Source: Thermoflexales bacterium
GTDB lineage: Bacteria > Chloroflexota > Anaerolineae > Fen-1058
Direction: 5' to 3'
Length of the DNA stretch: 12,118 nt
Assembly (NCBI GenBank): GCA_016931085.1
Contig: JAFGFO010000246.1
Coordinates: 1 to 12,118 of the forward strand
The translations under genes and the position numbers were made by a program. Below the pieces are notes generated by a model that worked only from the letters and a program-made list of their open reading frames with translations, was not told where the DNA came from and searched no databases. This document shows positions 6,303 to 12,118 of the stretch, in pieces; the first letter of the stretch is position 1; each line of letters begins with the position of its first letter.

Positions 6303-6400
6303 CACAGAGCCTCACGGAGCGCTTCGCGCACAGAGAAGCACAGAGAATTAGAGGCAAAAAAGCTCCGTGAATCTCTGTGTTCCCTCTGTGTAGCTCTGTG
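6303..6400. repeat. Inverted array: three CACAGAG facing three CTCTGTG, with a 9-bp stem
   Basis: CACAGAG occurs at 6303, 6329 and 6339; its reverse complement CTCTGTG occurs at 6373, 6384 and 6394. Next to the outermost left copy, TCACGGAGC (6312-6320) pairs exactly with GCTCCGTGA (6362-6370), giving an imperfect stem of 9 plus 7 bp around a 41-nt loop that itself holds more repeat units. It fills the gap between the tRNA 3' end and the convergent LysM gene. It may form a cruciform or act as a two-way terminator, but it lacks a classic hairpin plus T run. Confidence 0.75.
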
Positions 6401-6415
6401 ACCTGAATAGTTACT

Positions 6416-7195
6416 CTACGGCAACTGGTAACGCGCCACAAGTTTGCCGTCCGCGTCCATCAAGCTCACCACGTCGCCCGGCTCGGCCCAAACCGGCGCG
6501 CTGCGCTTCCAATACAGATCGCTCACCGAATCTGGGCCGGAGCCGGTGTGCAGGGTGATGGTTCCCCCTGGCCACATGGTCAGATCGGGAAAGGTGTAAG
6601 CGATCCCCGCGTTGTTCACCACTTTCCAGCCCAGCAAGTTGACCGGCTGGCCCAGGTTGGCGATCACCACCGTCTCACGGGTGGGATCCCCGCGCGCGAT
6701 CACCTGGCGGATCTCGGCCGCGACGTCAGCCAGCGGCGCCAGCTCTGACGAGGCCGGCGTAGGCGAAGGCGAGGGGGTCAGCGAGGCCACCGGGCCTGGC
6801 GATGGCGACAAGCCAGACGAGGCACTGTCGTCGGTCGGGATTAAAAGCTCTTGCCCCACGTGCAAAACCGCGTCGATGCTCAAGCCGTTGGCTGCCAGCA
6901 GATCAGCCAGGGACACATCGAAGCGGCGCGAGAGGGCGCTGAGCGTATCGCCACTTTGGACGACGTACACCGTGTGCGGGAAGGGCGTGAGGGTCGGGGT
7001 CGGCCGCGGTGGAACGGGCGACGCGGCCGGCATAGGCGTCTGCGCAGTGATCGGCTCAGGTGTAGAGACCTGCGCCACGTCACCCACCGTGCGCGGCGGG
7101 CGCGTGCGCTCCCAGTAGGTCAGCAGGGCCAGTATCGTCGCCGCCGAGACGACGATGTTCAACAAAATGAAAATGATCCAATGTCTAAGCTTCAT
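6416..7195 (-). CDS. Membrane-anchored LysM and lamin-tail domain protein
   Basis: A 259-residue protein with one N-terminal membrane segment (residues 5-27, no lipobox Cys), a Pro/Thr-rich spacer (34-73), a LysM domain (75-120: HTVYVVQSGDTLSALSRRF ... HVGQELLIP) that binds the glycan chains of peptidoglycan, a second Ser/Pro spacer (123-150), and a C-terminal beta-rich domain (about 155-257: ETVVIANLGQPVNLLGWKV ... PGGTITLHTG) that fits the lamin-tail domain (LTD), an Ig-like fold seen in bacterial surface proteins. It is probably held on the outer face of the membrane and bound to the wall. The ATG at 7195 has GAGGT 6 nt upstream. It is the last gene of the envelope block, 68 bp after the CapA gene, and may help hold wall and membrane together, but no enzyme activity is evident. 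Confidence 0.82.
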   Translation of the reverse strand: MKLRHWIIFILLNIVVSAATILALLTYWERTRPPRTVGDVAQVSTPEPITAQTPMPAASPVPPRPTPTLTPFPHTVYVVQSGDTLSALSRRFDVSLADLLAANGLSIDAVLHVGQELLIPTDDSASSGLSPSPGPVASLTPSPSPTPASSELAPLADVAAEIRQVIARGDPTRETVVIANLGQPVNLLGWKVVNNAGIAYTFPDLTMWPGGTITLHTGSGPDSVSDLYWKRSAPVWAEPGDVVSLMDADGKLVARYQLP

Positions 7196-7220
7196 AGCGG
7201 TACCTCGTCCCCGGTCAAAG

Positions 7221-7260
7221 CGTAAAACGTAACGCGTTATTTTACGTTTCGCGTTTTACG
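7221..7260. repeat. Inverted repeat CGTAAAACG/CGTTTTACG
   Basis: A perfect 9-bp inverted repeat (7221-7229 and 7252-7260) surrounds AT-rich sequence containing the palindrome AACGCGTT (7231-7238) and another TTTACGTTT unit. It lies in the 68-bp gap between the CapA stop and the LysM start, just upstream of the LysM ribosome site. It could be a weak terminator or a dispersed repeat; nothing in the sequence decides. Confidence 0.55.
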
Positions 7261-7263
7261 TGT

Positions 7264-9021
7264 TCACCACCCACTGGCTGCAAAAACCGTCTGCAGCAAC
7301 TCGCGCCGCTCGCTCTCTGTCATCGGGCGGGGCTGCGAATAGTCCTCGATGAGACCTGTCAACAGCTCCAGGCTGAGCAGGCGATTCTCGTAAATGAGAT
7401 AGCGATCGACAAACATCTTGTGCGCGTTGGTGTCGTACTGGTCGCCAAAGAACAAGTTGCCGACCCCATAGTGAATGAAACCGTCCCCATAAAAATCAAA
7501 GCCCTGCGGGTGATGCCCCTGGCTGCCGCTGACGATGGCGGCTCCAAAATCCACCAACTCACGAAAGTCGACCACCTGTTGGGGCGTGGTCGTGTAGTGG
7601 TAAAACTCCCAGTACTGCAGCGTGGCCACCGGCAGCGCACCCATCGCGCGCAGCCCTTGAATCTCAGCCTGCATCACCGCGTCGTCGCACGGTGCCGCGC
7701 CGGGGCGGCCATCGTTCAGGCCGTTCACCCAGCCAATGGGGGGACCTACCGGGTTACAGCCCACAAAGCCCAGCAGGTTGCCGTTGTGCGTCAATGTCAC
7801 CGCCCGCTGTGCCTCTTCAACTGTCCGCCCGCCGCCATAATAGGGCAGCCCCAGTTGGTCGTACAAGCCCAGCGTGTACGACAAAGGCTGCCAGTTGTAA
7901 TCGTTCAAGTGATTGCCGGTCAGCTCGATGATGCTGGTGTGAACGTCGGTCAGGATTTCCATGTACTTGGGCGCGCTGCAAAACTCCATGCCCGTCAAGC
8001 CCGGCGGGGGACAATCCTCCCAGAACGAGACCTCGTTGCTGATGTGCACGATATCGGCGCTCGTCAGCCAGTCGCGTATCTTTTCGGCCGGATAGAGCAC
8101 GCCGTTACGCTCCATTTTCCAGGCCGTCGTGCGGGTCAGCGCCGTCACACCGGTCATGGCCAGGAGGGTCATTTTGGACTCGTCACGGTTGGTGATGAGC
8201 GGCGCTGGCCAGGCGGCAAGCCAGGCCTCACGCTGTATTTCGCGGCCATTTGTTCTCACGGCCAGGGCCAGGGGATAGGCTTGTACGTCCAGGTTGCGAG
8301 CAAGCGGGCTGTACCCGTCGACCTTGAGCACCTTGAGGCGCAGCGACAGCTGCTCGAACGGCACGATTCCCCACGAGGGGCGGGTCCCCCACAGTGCATC
8401 GGCCAGCTCGGCCGGCGGGAATACGGTCACAGCGCCGGCTGCCGGCTCGCCCCAGGCCGATACAAAAGCGGCCCGCGTCTCCTCGCTCATGAACAGCGAT
8501 CCGCCGTAGGTGGGGCCAGGGCTGCCGCTCCACGCGCTTTGCAACTCTGTAAACGGGATCTCGTCGACCAGGCTGGGGAACGGCACGACCAGCGCGTACA
8601 CCCACGTCGCCACCACATTCTCAGCAGGGGTCCCAGCAAGTGGTGCGACCCCTATCGACAAGTCGGGCTCGTCTGCGTCCCACTCCACCAACGCAAACTG
8701 CTCTGGCCATGCTTGCGCCATCTGCTGAAGGCTTGCCTGCACGCCGGCCGGCACGTTGGGTGCGACTTGAACGCGCAGCGCCGCCGGCGTCGGTGTGGGC
8801 GCCAGTGTAGGAGATAGGGTGGGGACCGGCATCGGGTTAGTCTCTGTCCCGCTCACCGGCGCGTCACCCAGCGTGGGCGGCTGCGTCGCCGCCGTCTGCG
8901 GCGGCGCAGTCTGCAGTGCCCTATCCTGCGGCCCGCTTATCGGGATCTCGCTGCCGCTCGAGCACGCCCCCAACGCCACACTCGCAAACAACACCATCAT
9001 CATTGCATAACGACGAATCAT
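7264..9021 (-). CDS. CapA-family lipoprotein with N-terminal solute-binding-like domain
   Basis: A 585-residue lipoprotein: signal MIRRYAMMMVLFASVALGAC with lipobox LGAC (Cys20), then a Pro/Thr-rich linker (30-82). Residues about 83-262 resemble a PstS-like solute-binding half (IPFTELQSAWSG at 155-166; AYPLALAV at 248-255). Residues about 284-560 are a CapA/PgsA-type metallophosphoesterase-fold domain: TGVTALTR (290-297), HISNEVSF (326-333), ELTGNHLNDY (366-375), GSQGHHPQ (499-506) and HYGVGNLFF (517-525). Several usual metal ligands look replaced: the GD Asp of the first motif, the His of HWG (here QYWEF, 469-473) and the last His of HPH (here HPQ). CapA/PgsA proteins act in poly-gamma-glutamate capsule assembly, but no CapB or CapC is present, so that role is not claimed. 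The ATG at 9021 has AGG 7 nt upstream and gives a proper signal peptide; a further upstream TTG lies in a repeat. Confidence 0.83.
   Translation of the reverse strand: MIRRYAMMMVLFASVALGACSSGSEIPISGPQDRALQTAPPQTAATQPPTLGDAPVSGTETNPMPVPTLSPTLAPTPTPAALRVQVAPNVPAGVQASLQQMAQAWPEQFALVEWDADEPDLSIGVAPLAGTPAENVVATWVYALVVPFPSLVDEIPFTELQSAWSGSPGPTYGGSLFMSEETRAAFVSAWGEPAAGAVTVFPPAELADALWGTRPSWGIVPFEQLSLRLKVLKVDGYSPLARNLDVQAYPLALAVRTNGREIQREAWLAAWPAPLITNRDESKMTLLAMTGVTALTRTTAWKMERNGVLYPAEKIRDWLTSADIVHISNEVSFWEDCPPPGLTGMEFCSAPKYMEILTDVHTSIIELTGNHLNDYNWQPLSYTLGLYDQLGLPYYGGGRTVEEAQRAVTLTHNGNLLGFVGCNPVGPPIGWVNGLNDGRPGAAPCDDAVMQAEIQGLRAMGALPVATLQYWEFYHYTTTPQQVVDFRELVDFGAAIVSGSQGHHPQGFDFYGDGFIHYGVGNLFFGDQYDTNAHKMFVDRYLIYENRLLSLELLTGLIEDYSQPRPMTESERRELLQTVFAASGW
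8921..8937. repeat. Copy of the CTATCCTGC-type repeat inside the CapA linker
   Basis: These 17 bases match 61-77 in the hydrolase gene at all but one position, and 8921-8933 matches 76-88 exactly. Here the unit is read in the same frame as in the hydrolase, giving GPQDR in the linker just after the lipoprotein signal (around residues 30-34). Confidence 0.5.
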
Positions 9022-9033
9022 TCGATACCTGCC

Positions 9034-9068
9034 ATTAACAATTAACAATTAACAATTAATAATTAACC
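9034..9068. repeat. 7-bp tandem repeat ATTAACA, five units
   Basis: Three exact ATTAACA units (9034-9054), then ATTAATA and ATTAACC. The array lies between the CapA start and the preceding 91-residue gene. Its last unit supplies that gene's TAA stop codon on the minus strand, so the repeat invades a coding end. It is AT-rich in a GC-rich setting. Confidence 0.85.
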
Positions 9069-9338
9069 ATTATTCTTGGCTATTCCTGTCAAGACAGAGT
9101 CCGTCTCGTGCGTCATGTAAGCCAATTTCTGCTCCAGCTCGTCAAGCGCTGGCTTGAGCTGCTGGCTCAGCGCCTCTGAACGATTCAATGCCTGGGTGTC
9201 ACTGAGGCAAGCGCGCAGCATCTTGTGCCACTCAAACACCACGTCCCAAATGGCATTAAAGCTTGCCTCGTCTGTTTCGAGCAAGCGCTCCAAGGCGTGC
9301 ACTACCGGCGTAATATGATCGCGAGAGACCTGTTTCAT
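9063..9338 (-). CDS. Unknown 91-residue helical protein
   Basis: I do not recognise this protein. It is 91 residues, charged and probably all helical (for example VVHALERLLETDEASFNAIW and LSQQLKPALDELEQKLAYM), with no membrane segment, signal peptide or Cys pair. The ATG at 9338 is 4 nt after the TAA of the penicillin-binding protein gene; its AAAGGT ribosome site is made by the last codons of that gene, so translation is probably coupled. The reading frame stops inside a 7-bp tandem repeat, so the original C-terminus may have been altered. The coupling is the main argument that it is real. It could be a cytoplasmic partner of envelope genes, but that is a guess. Confidence 0.7.
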   Translation of the reverse strand: MKQVSRDHITPVVHALERLLETDEASFNAIWDVVFEWHKMLRACLSDTQALNRSEALSQQLKPALDELEQKLAYMTHETDSVLTGIAKNNG

Positions 9339-9342
9339 CTGC

Positions 9343-11955
9343 TTACCTTTTGACGACTACCTTCACGCGTGCTTCGCTTGTTTCGCCGCTGCGCGCGTGG
9401 GCGATGATGCGCAGCGTATACTCGCCGTCCGTCAGGCCGCCGACGTCCCACACGGTCAGCTGACCGTTCTCGACCGGCGAAAAGTGCGGCCCACTGATCC
9501 AGCCCGCGCTGTGGCCTTCGTACATCACGTCGTAATAATCGAGCGCGCCGCTCACGGTGCCGATCACGTGAACCAGGCCCGACACCTGGCTGCCATCGGC
9601 CGGTTGGCTGACGCTGATCACGACTGGCCCCTGGGGCGCCGCCGGGCTGCACTCGCCGTCGGCCATCCAGGTCACACCGTGCGCTTGCGCCCAGGCTTGG
9701 CCTGCTGGTGAAGCCGTCCAGGCTTGCACGAAGGTGTCGTTGGGATAAACGAACAGCAATTGTCCGCCTGGCTCGCCGCAGTTCGGCCAGTGAAGGTCCT
9801 CTTCCGGCCCGGGCGGCGGCTGATCCTTGGCGTATAGTTCTCTTTGGCGCCGGTCGGCTGGGCAGTATACGCTCGGCTCTGTGCCCGTATCGGCGCAAAT
9901 TTCTTTTTCCATGATGCTCGCCGGGCGTTCAAAATCTTTGGGCGGCTGGTCTTCCAACGCTCTCTCGATAAAAGCGTGCCAGATCGGCGCGGCACCCGTC
10001 AGCCCGGTGGTGCCCTTCATAGGTGTGTTATCCGCATTGCCGGCCCACACCCCGACGACCACGTCTGGTGTGTAACCCATCGTCCAGTTATCGCGATAAT
10101 CATCCGTCGTGCCGGTCTTGGCGGCCGCCGGCCGGTCGAGCTTGAGCGGGCTGTTGGCGCCAAAGGCGGGCGTGCGGGCGTTGTTGTCTGAGAGGATGCT
10201 GGTGATCAGGTAGGCGTGTTCGGCTGAGCACACCTGCTCGCCTTCGGGCGGCCGGTACTCGAACACGATCGCGTCGTCGCTGCTGCGTACCACGAGCTTG
10301 ATGGCCGCCGGTGCTATGTGCCGCCCACCGTTGGCAAAGGCCTGGTACAGCCCAGCCATCTCGATCAGGGGCACCTCGCCGCCGCCTAGTGTCAAGGCCA
10401 GGCCATAGTCAGGTCGCGTCAGGCTGGTGATCCCGGCCTGGCGTGCCTTTTCCAAAAAGATTGGCAGCGTGACAAACTCGAGCGCCTTGACGGCCGGCAC
10501 ATTATACGAGTTGGCCAAAGAAGAGCGCACCGTCACCGGCCCGTGGAAACGCCGGTCGTAATTCTTTGGCTCGTATTCCTGGCCGTACTGATCGACAAAC
10601 TTGACCGGCACGTCCCAGACGAGCGTGGAGGGTGTCCAGCCTTTTTCAAAGGCAGCCAGGTAAGTCAGTGGCTTGATAGACGAGCCGGGTTGGCGCTCGG
10701 CTGTGACCATGTTCACCTGGCCCTGGATATCGGCGTTGTAGAAATCCGCGCTGCCGGCCATGGCCAGTATCTCGCCTGTGTGGGCATCCAAGGCGACGAG
10801 TGCCGCGTTGGTGACGTGCTTATCCTGGAGCTCGGGCGCGGCGAGCTGCTCGCGTATCACCTCCTCGGCCATCTTTTGCAAGCGTTGGTCGAGCGTGGTC
10901 AGAATTTGCAGGCTGGTATGGTACACTTCGGTGCCGTACTGCTCTTCGATCAAGGCGCGCACGTAAGCGACGAAATGTGGCGCGGGGACATTGGTGTATA
11001 CCTCGGGTAATTTGAAGGCGTAAGCGGCGATCTCGGCCGCCGCCGTGTCGGCCTGGGCCTGGGTGATATCTTTCTGTTTGACCATCAGGGCCAACACGCT
11101 GCGCTGGCGGTTTATAGCCGCGTCTCGTCCTGTGCCAAACACGTCATAAGTGGCCGGTGATTGCGGCAGCCCGACCAGAAACGATGCCTCGGCCAGGCTC
11201 AGATCGGCGGCGTCTTTTTGGAAATAGGTCTGGGCGGCGGCCTGGATGCCATACGCCAGGTTGCCGTAATTGTTCACGTCGTTGAGGTAAAGCTCGAGAA
11301 TCTTGTCCTTGCTGTAGCGGCGCGAGAGCTCGGAAGCCAGCACGATTTCCCTGATCTTGCGCTTGAGGGTGCGTTCGGTCCGCTCGTCTTCAGACAGCAC
11401 CAGGTTGCGGGCGACTTGCTGTGTGATGGTGCTGCCGCCCGAGACGAACTCGCGCTCGATGATCGCGTAATACACCATGCGCACCAACGCCACGGGGTCA
11501 AAGCCGGGGTGGCGATAAAAGTAGGCGTCTTCGGTGTCGATGGTCGCCAGGATGGCGTAACGCGAGATGCGCTCCAGCGGCACTCTTTGCCGCCGGCCGC
11601 CGTGAGGGTCCATCAACTCGTACAACAAGTTGCCGTTACGGTCATAGACCTGGCTGGAGACAAAGGTTTGCCTGGCGCGCTTGGCCAGTTCGTCGGGCGA
11701 TGGGAGTTGGCCAGCCACGTAAATATAGCCGCTGACGCCGGCGGCCATGGCCGTAAACAGGGCGATGACGGCCAACGACACGGCGATGATGAACGCCTGC
11801 ATCAGCCGTGGGCCACGCCCCGCCTTCGGCGCCGGCCGGCGTGGGCGGCGGGGGCGGGATGAAGGCGCAATCGCTCCTCCCCATCCGCCAGTTGGCAGTT
11901 GGCGGGCAGGGGGCTGCCTGGAAGAATTGGGCCAGTCAGGCGGCTGATCACTCAC
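9343..11955 (-). CDS. Class A penicillin-binding protein (transglycosylase plus transpeptidase)
   Basis: An 870-residue bifunctional peptidoglycan synthase. In order: a Pro/Arg-rich cytoplasmic tail (1-50), one membrane anchor (53-80), and a GT51 glycosyltransferase domain (about 95-275) with catalytic Glu142 in TEDAYFYRHPGFD, then GGSTITQQVARNL (173-185) and KDKILELYLN (216-225). The transpeptidase domain (about 380-670) has PGSSIKPL with nucleophile Ser425 (SxxK), SYN (483-485) and KTGT (613-616). Residues 680-770 are a Cys-containing tail and 775-870 an Ig-like domain (VSQPADGSQVSGLVHVIGT ... LTDGEYTLRI), a layout common in Chloroflexota class A PBPs. It polymerises lipid II glycan strands and cross-links their peptides on the outer membrane face. 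The start is a GTG at 11955 with AGGAG 8 nt upstream. All active-site motifs are intact, so it should be active. It heads the envelope block. Confidence 0.95.
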   Translation of the reverse strand: MSDQPPDWPNSSRQPPARQLPTGGWGGAIAPSSRPRRPRRPAPKAGRGPRLMQAFIIAVSLAVIALFTAMAAGVSGYIYVAGQLPSPDELAKRARQTFVSSQVYDRNGNLLYELMDPHGGRRQRVPLERISRYAILATIDTEDAYFYRHPGFDPVALVRMVYYAIIEREFVSGGSTITQQVARNLVLSEDERTERTLKRKIREIVLASELSRRYSKDKILELYLNDVNNYGNLAYGIQAAAQTYFQKDAADLSLAEASFLVGLPQSPATYDVFGTGRDAAINRQRSVLALMVKQKDITQAQADTAAAEIAAYAFKLPEVYTNVPAPHFVAYVRALIEEQYGTEVYHTSLQILTTLDQRLQKMAEEVIREQLAAPELQDKHVTNAALVALDAHTGEILAMAGSADFYNADIQGQVNMVTAERQPGSSIKPLTYLAAFEKGWTPSTLVWDVPVKFVDQYGQEYEPKNYDRRFHGPVTVRSSLANSYNVPAVKALEFVTLPIFLEKARQAGITSLTRPDYGLALTLGGGEVPLIEMAGLYQAFANGGRHIAPAAIKLVVRSSDDAIVFEYRPPEGEQVCSAEHAYLITSILSDNNARTPAFGANSPLKLDRPAAAKTGTTDDYRDNWTMGYTPDVVVGVWAGNADNTPMKGTTGLTGAAPIWHAFIERALEDQPPKDFERPASIMEKEICADTGTEPSVYCPADRRQRELYAKDQPPPGPEEDLHWPNCGEPGGQLLFVYPNDTFVQAWTASPAGQAWAQAHGVTWMADGECSPAAPQGPVVISVSQPADGSQVSGLVHVIGTVSGALDYYDVMYEGHSAGWISGPHFSPVENGQLTVWDVGGLTDGEYTLRIIAHARSGETSEARVKVVVKR

Positions 11956-11963
11956 GCTTTATA

Positions 11964-11968
11964 CTCCT
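11964..11968 (-). promoter_or_regulatory. Ribosome binding site AGGAG supporting the GTG start of the penicillin-binding protein
   Basis: On the minus strand AGGAG lies 8 nt before the GTG at 11955. The start matters because it is not ATG, and the N-terminal tail it includes is low-complexity and could otherwise be doubted. Confidence 0.75.
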
Positions 11969-11997
11969 GCATACACATGCGTTTTCGCACCTGAGAA

Positions 11998-12025
11998 ATT
12001 ATAACACTGAAGCGTCCCAAGTCAA
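11998..12025 (-). promoter_or_regulatory. Sigma-70-type promoter of the penicillin-binding protein gene
   Basis: On the minus strand, -35 TTGACT (12025-12020) and a perfect -10 TATAAT (12003-11998) are separated by 16 bp. Transcription would begin near 11991, leaving a leader of about 36 nt that contains AGGAG. Directly upstream of the -35 is the 10-bp palindrome CTAGCGCTAG (12026-12035), a possible but unproven operator. Confidence 0.75.
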
Positions 12026-12062
12026 CTAGCGCTAGCAGGCTGTCGGAGAGAGCGTTTTGTAG

Positions 12063-12102
12063 GGCGGCTTTCTACGCCAAAGGCGTCCTGCGGATAGCCG
12101 CC
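12063..12102. repeat. Nested REP-like hairpin
   Basis: GGCGGCT (12063-12069) pairs with AGCCGCC (12096-12102), and inside it ACGCC-AAA-GGCGT (12074-12086) forms a second short hairpin. The rest of the right edge (12036-12118) shows no convincing reading frame. It may be a dispersed palindromic element or the terminator of a gene outside the window. Confidence 0.5.
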
Positions 12103-12118
12103 GCGCCTGTGGCAGGTA

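Noticed and set aside
6303..6400. CRISPR array
   Set aside because: The repeat units are 7 bp, occur in both orientations and have no regular unique spacers; no cas gene is present.
7420..8817. Long plus-strand open frame (465 codons)
   Set aside because: It is antisense to the CapA-type lipoprotein; its composition is rich in Arg, His and Gln as in shadow frames, and no motif is seen.
7264..9021. Poly-gamma-glutamate capsule biosynthesis locus
   Set aside because: Only a CapA-type domain is present, with altered ligand positions; no CapB ligase or CapC neighbour is found, so the pathway is not supported.
9672..9995. Minus-strand open frame inside the penicillin-binding protein gene
   Set aside because: It is a different frame within a gene with all catalytic motifs intact; it has no ribosome site or known domain.

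Overview
The window looks like chromosomal DNA from a GC-rich, probably free-living bacterium, most likely a member of the Chloroflexota (Anaerolineae-like). The reasons are indirect. Surface proteins carry Pro/Thr/Ser-rich linkers (PTPTLTP, PTLAPTPTP type). There is a lipoprotein CapA-type protein with the 'GSQGHHPQ / HYGVGNLFF' motifs, a LysM plus lamin-tail protein, and a class A penicillin-binding protein ending in an Ig-like domain. Almost every intergenic gap is filled with short 7-9 bp repeats. The taxonomic call is inference from style, not a database match.

All eight complete protein genes and the one partial gene lie on the minus strand; one tRNA gene lies on the plus strand. Read in transcription order (high to low coordinates), the first block (11955 to 6416) is a cell-envelope block. 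It holds a bifunctional class A penicillin-binding protein, an unknown 91-residue helical protein 4 nt downstream, a CapA-family lipoprotein with an extra solute-binding-like domain, and a membrane-anchored LysM/lamin-tail protein. The middle (6291 to 4605) holds a divergent tRNA-Leu(UAA) with a near-consensus promoter, then Maf (a nucleotide pyrophosphatase of the YhdE type) whose stop overlaps the start of a two-domain GNAT acetyltransferase.

The third block (4540 to 1) is the most interesting. A promoter with a 16-bp direct repeat leads into a 1271-residue protein that joins two tandem TsaA/TrmO-type domains to a complete two-ATPase UvrA. The UvrA part lacks most of the UvrB-binding insert, as UvrA2-type proteins do. 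It is followed after 11 nt by a ClbS/DfsB-family protein (the family that detoxifies the genotoxin colibactin), which overlaps by 16 nt an alpha/beta hydrolase cut by the window edge. UvrA2-like, ClbS-like and hydrolase genes in one translationally coupled unit suggest a DNA-damaging-agent tolerance operon. The TsaA/TrmO fusion is the unexpected part. That functional reading is inference; the gene order, overlaps and motifs are visible directly.

No stretch longer than about 165 bases lacks a gene. The gaps hold promoters and short repeats, listed individually. No insertion sequence, CRISPR array, integrase or rRNA was seen.
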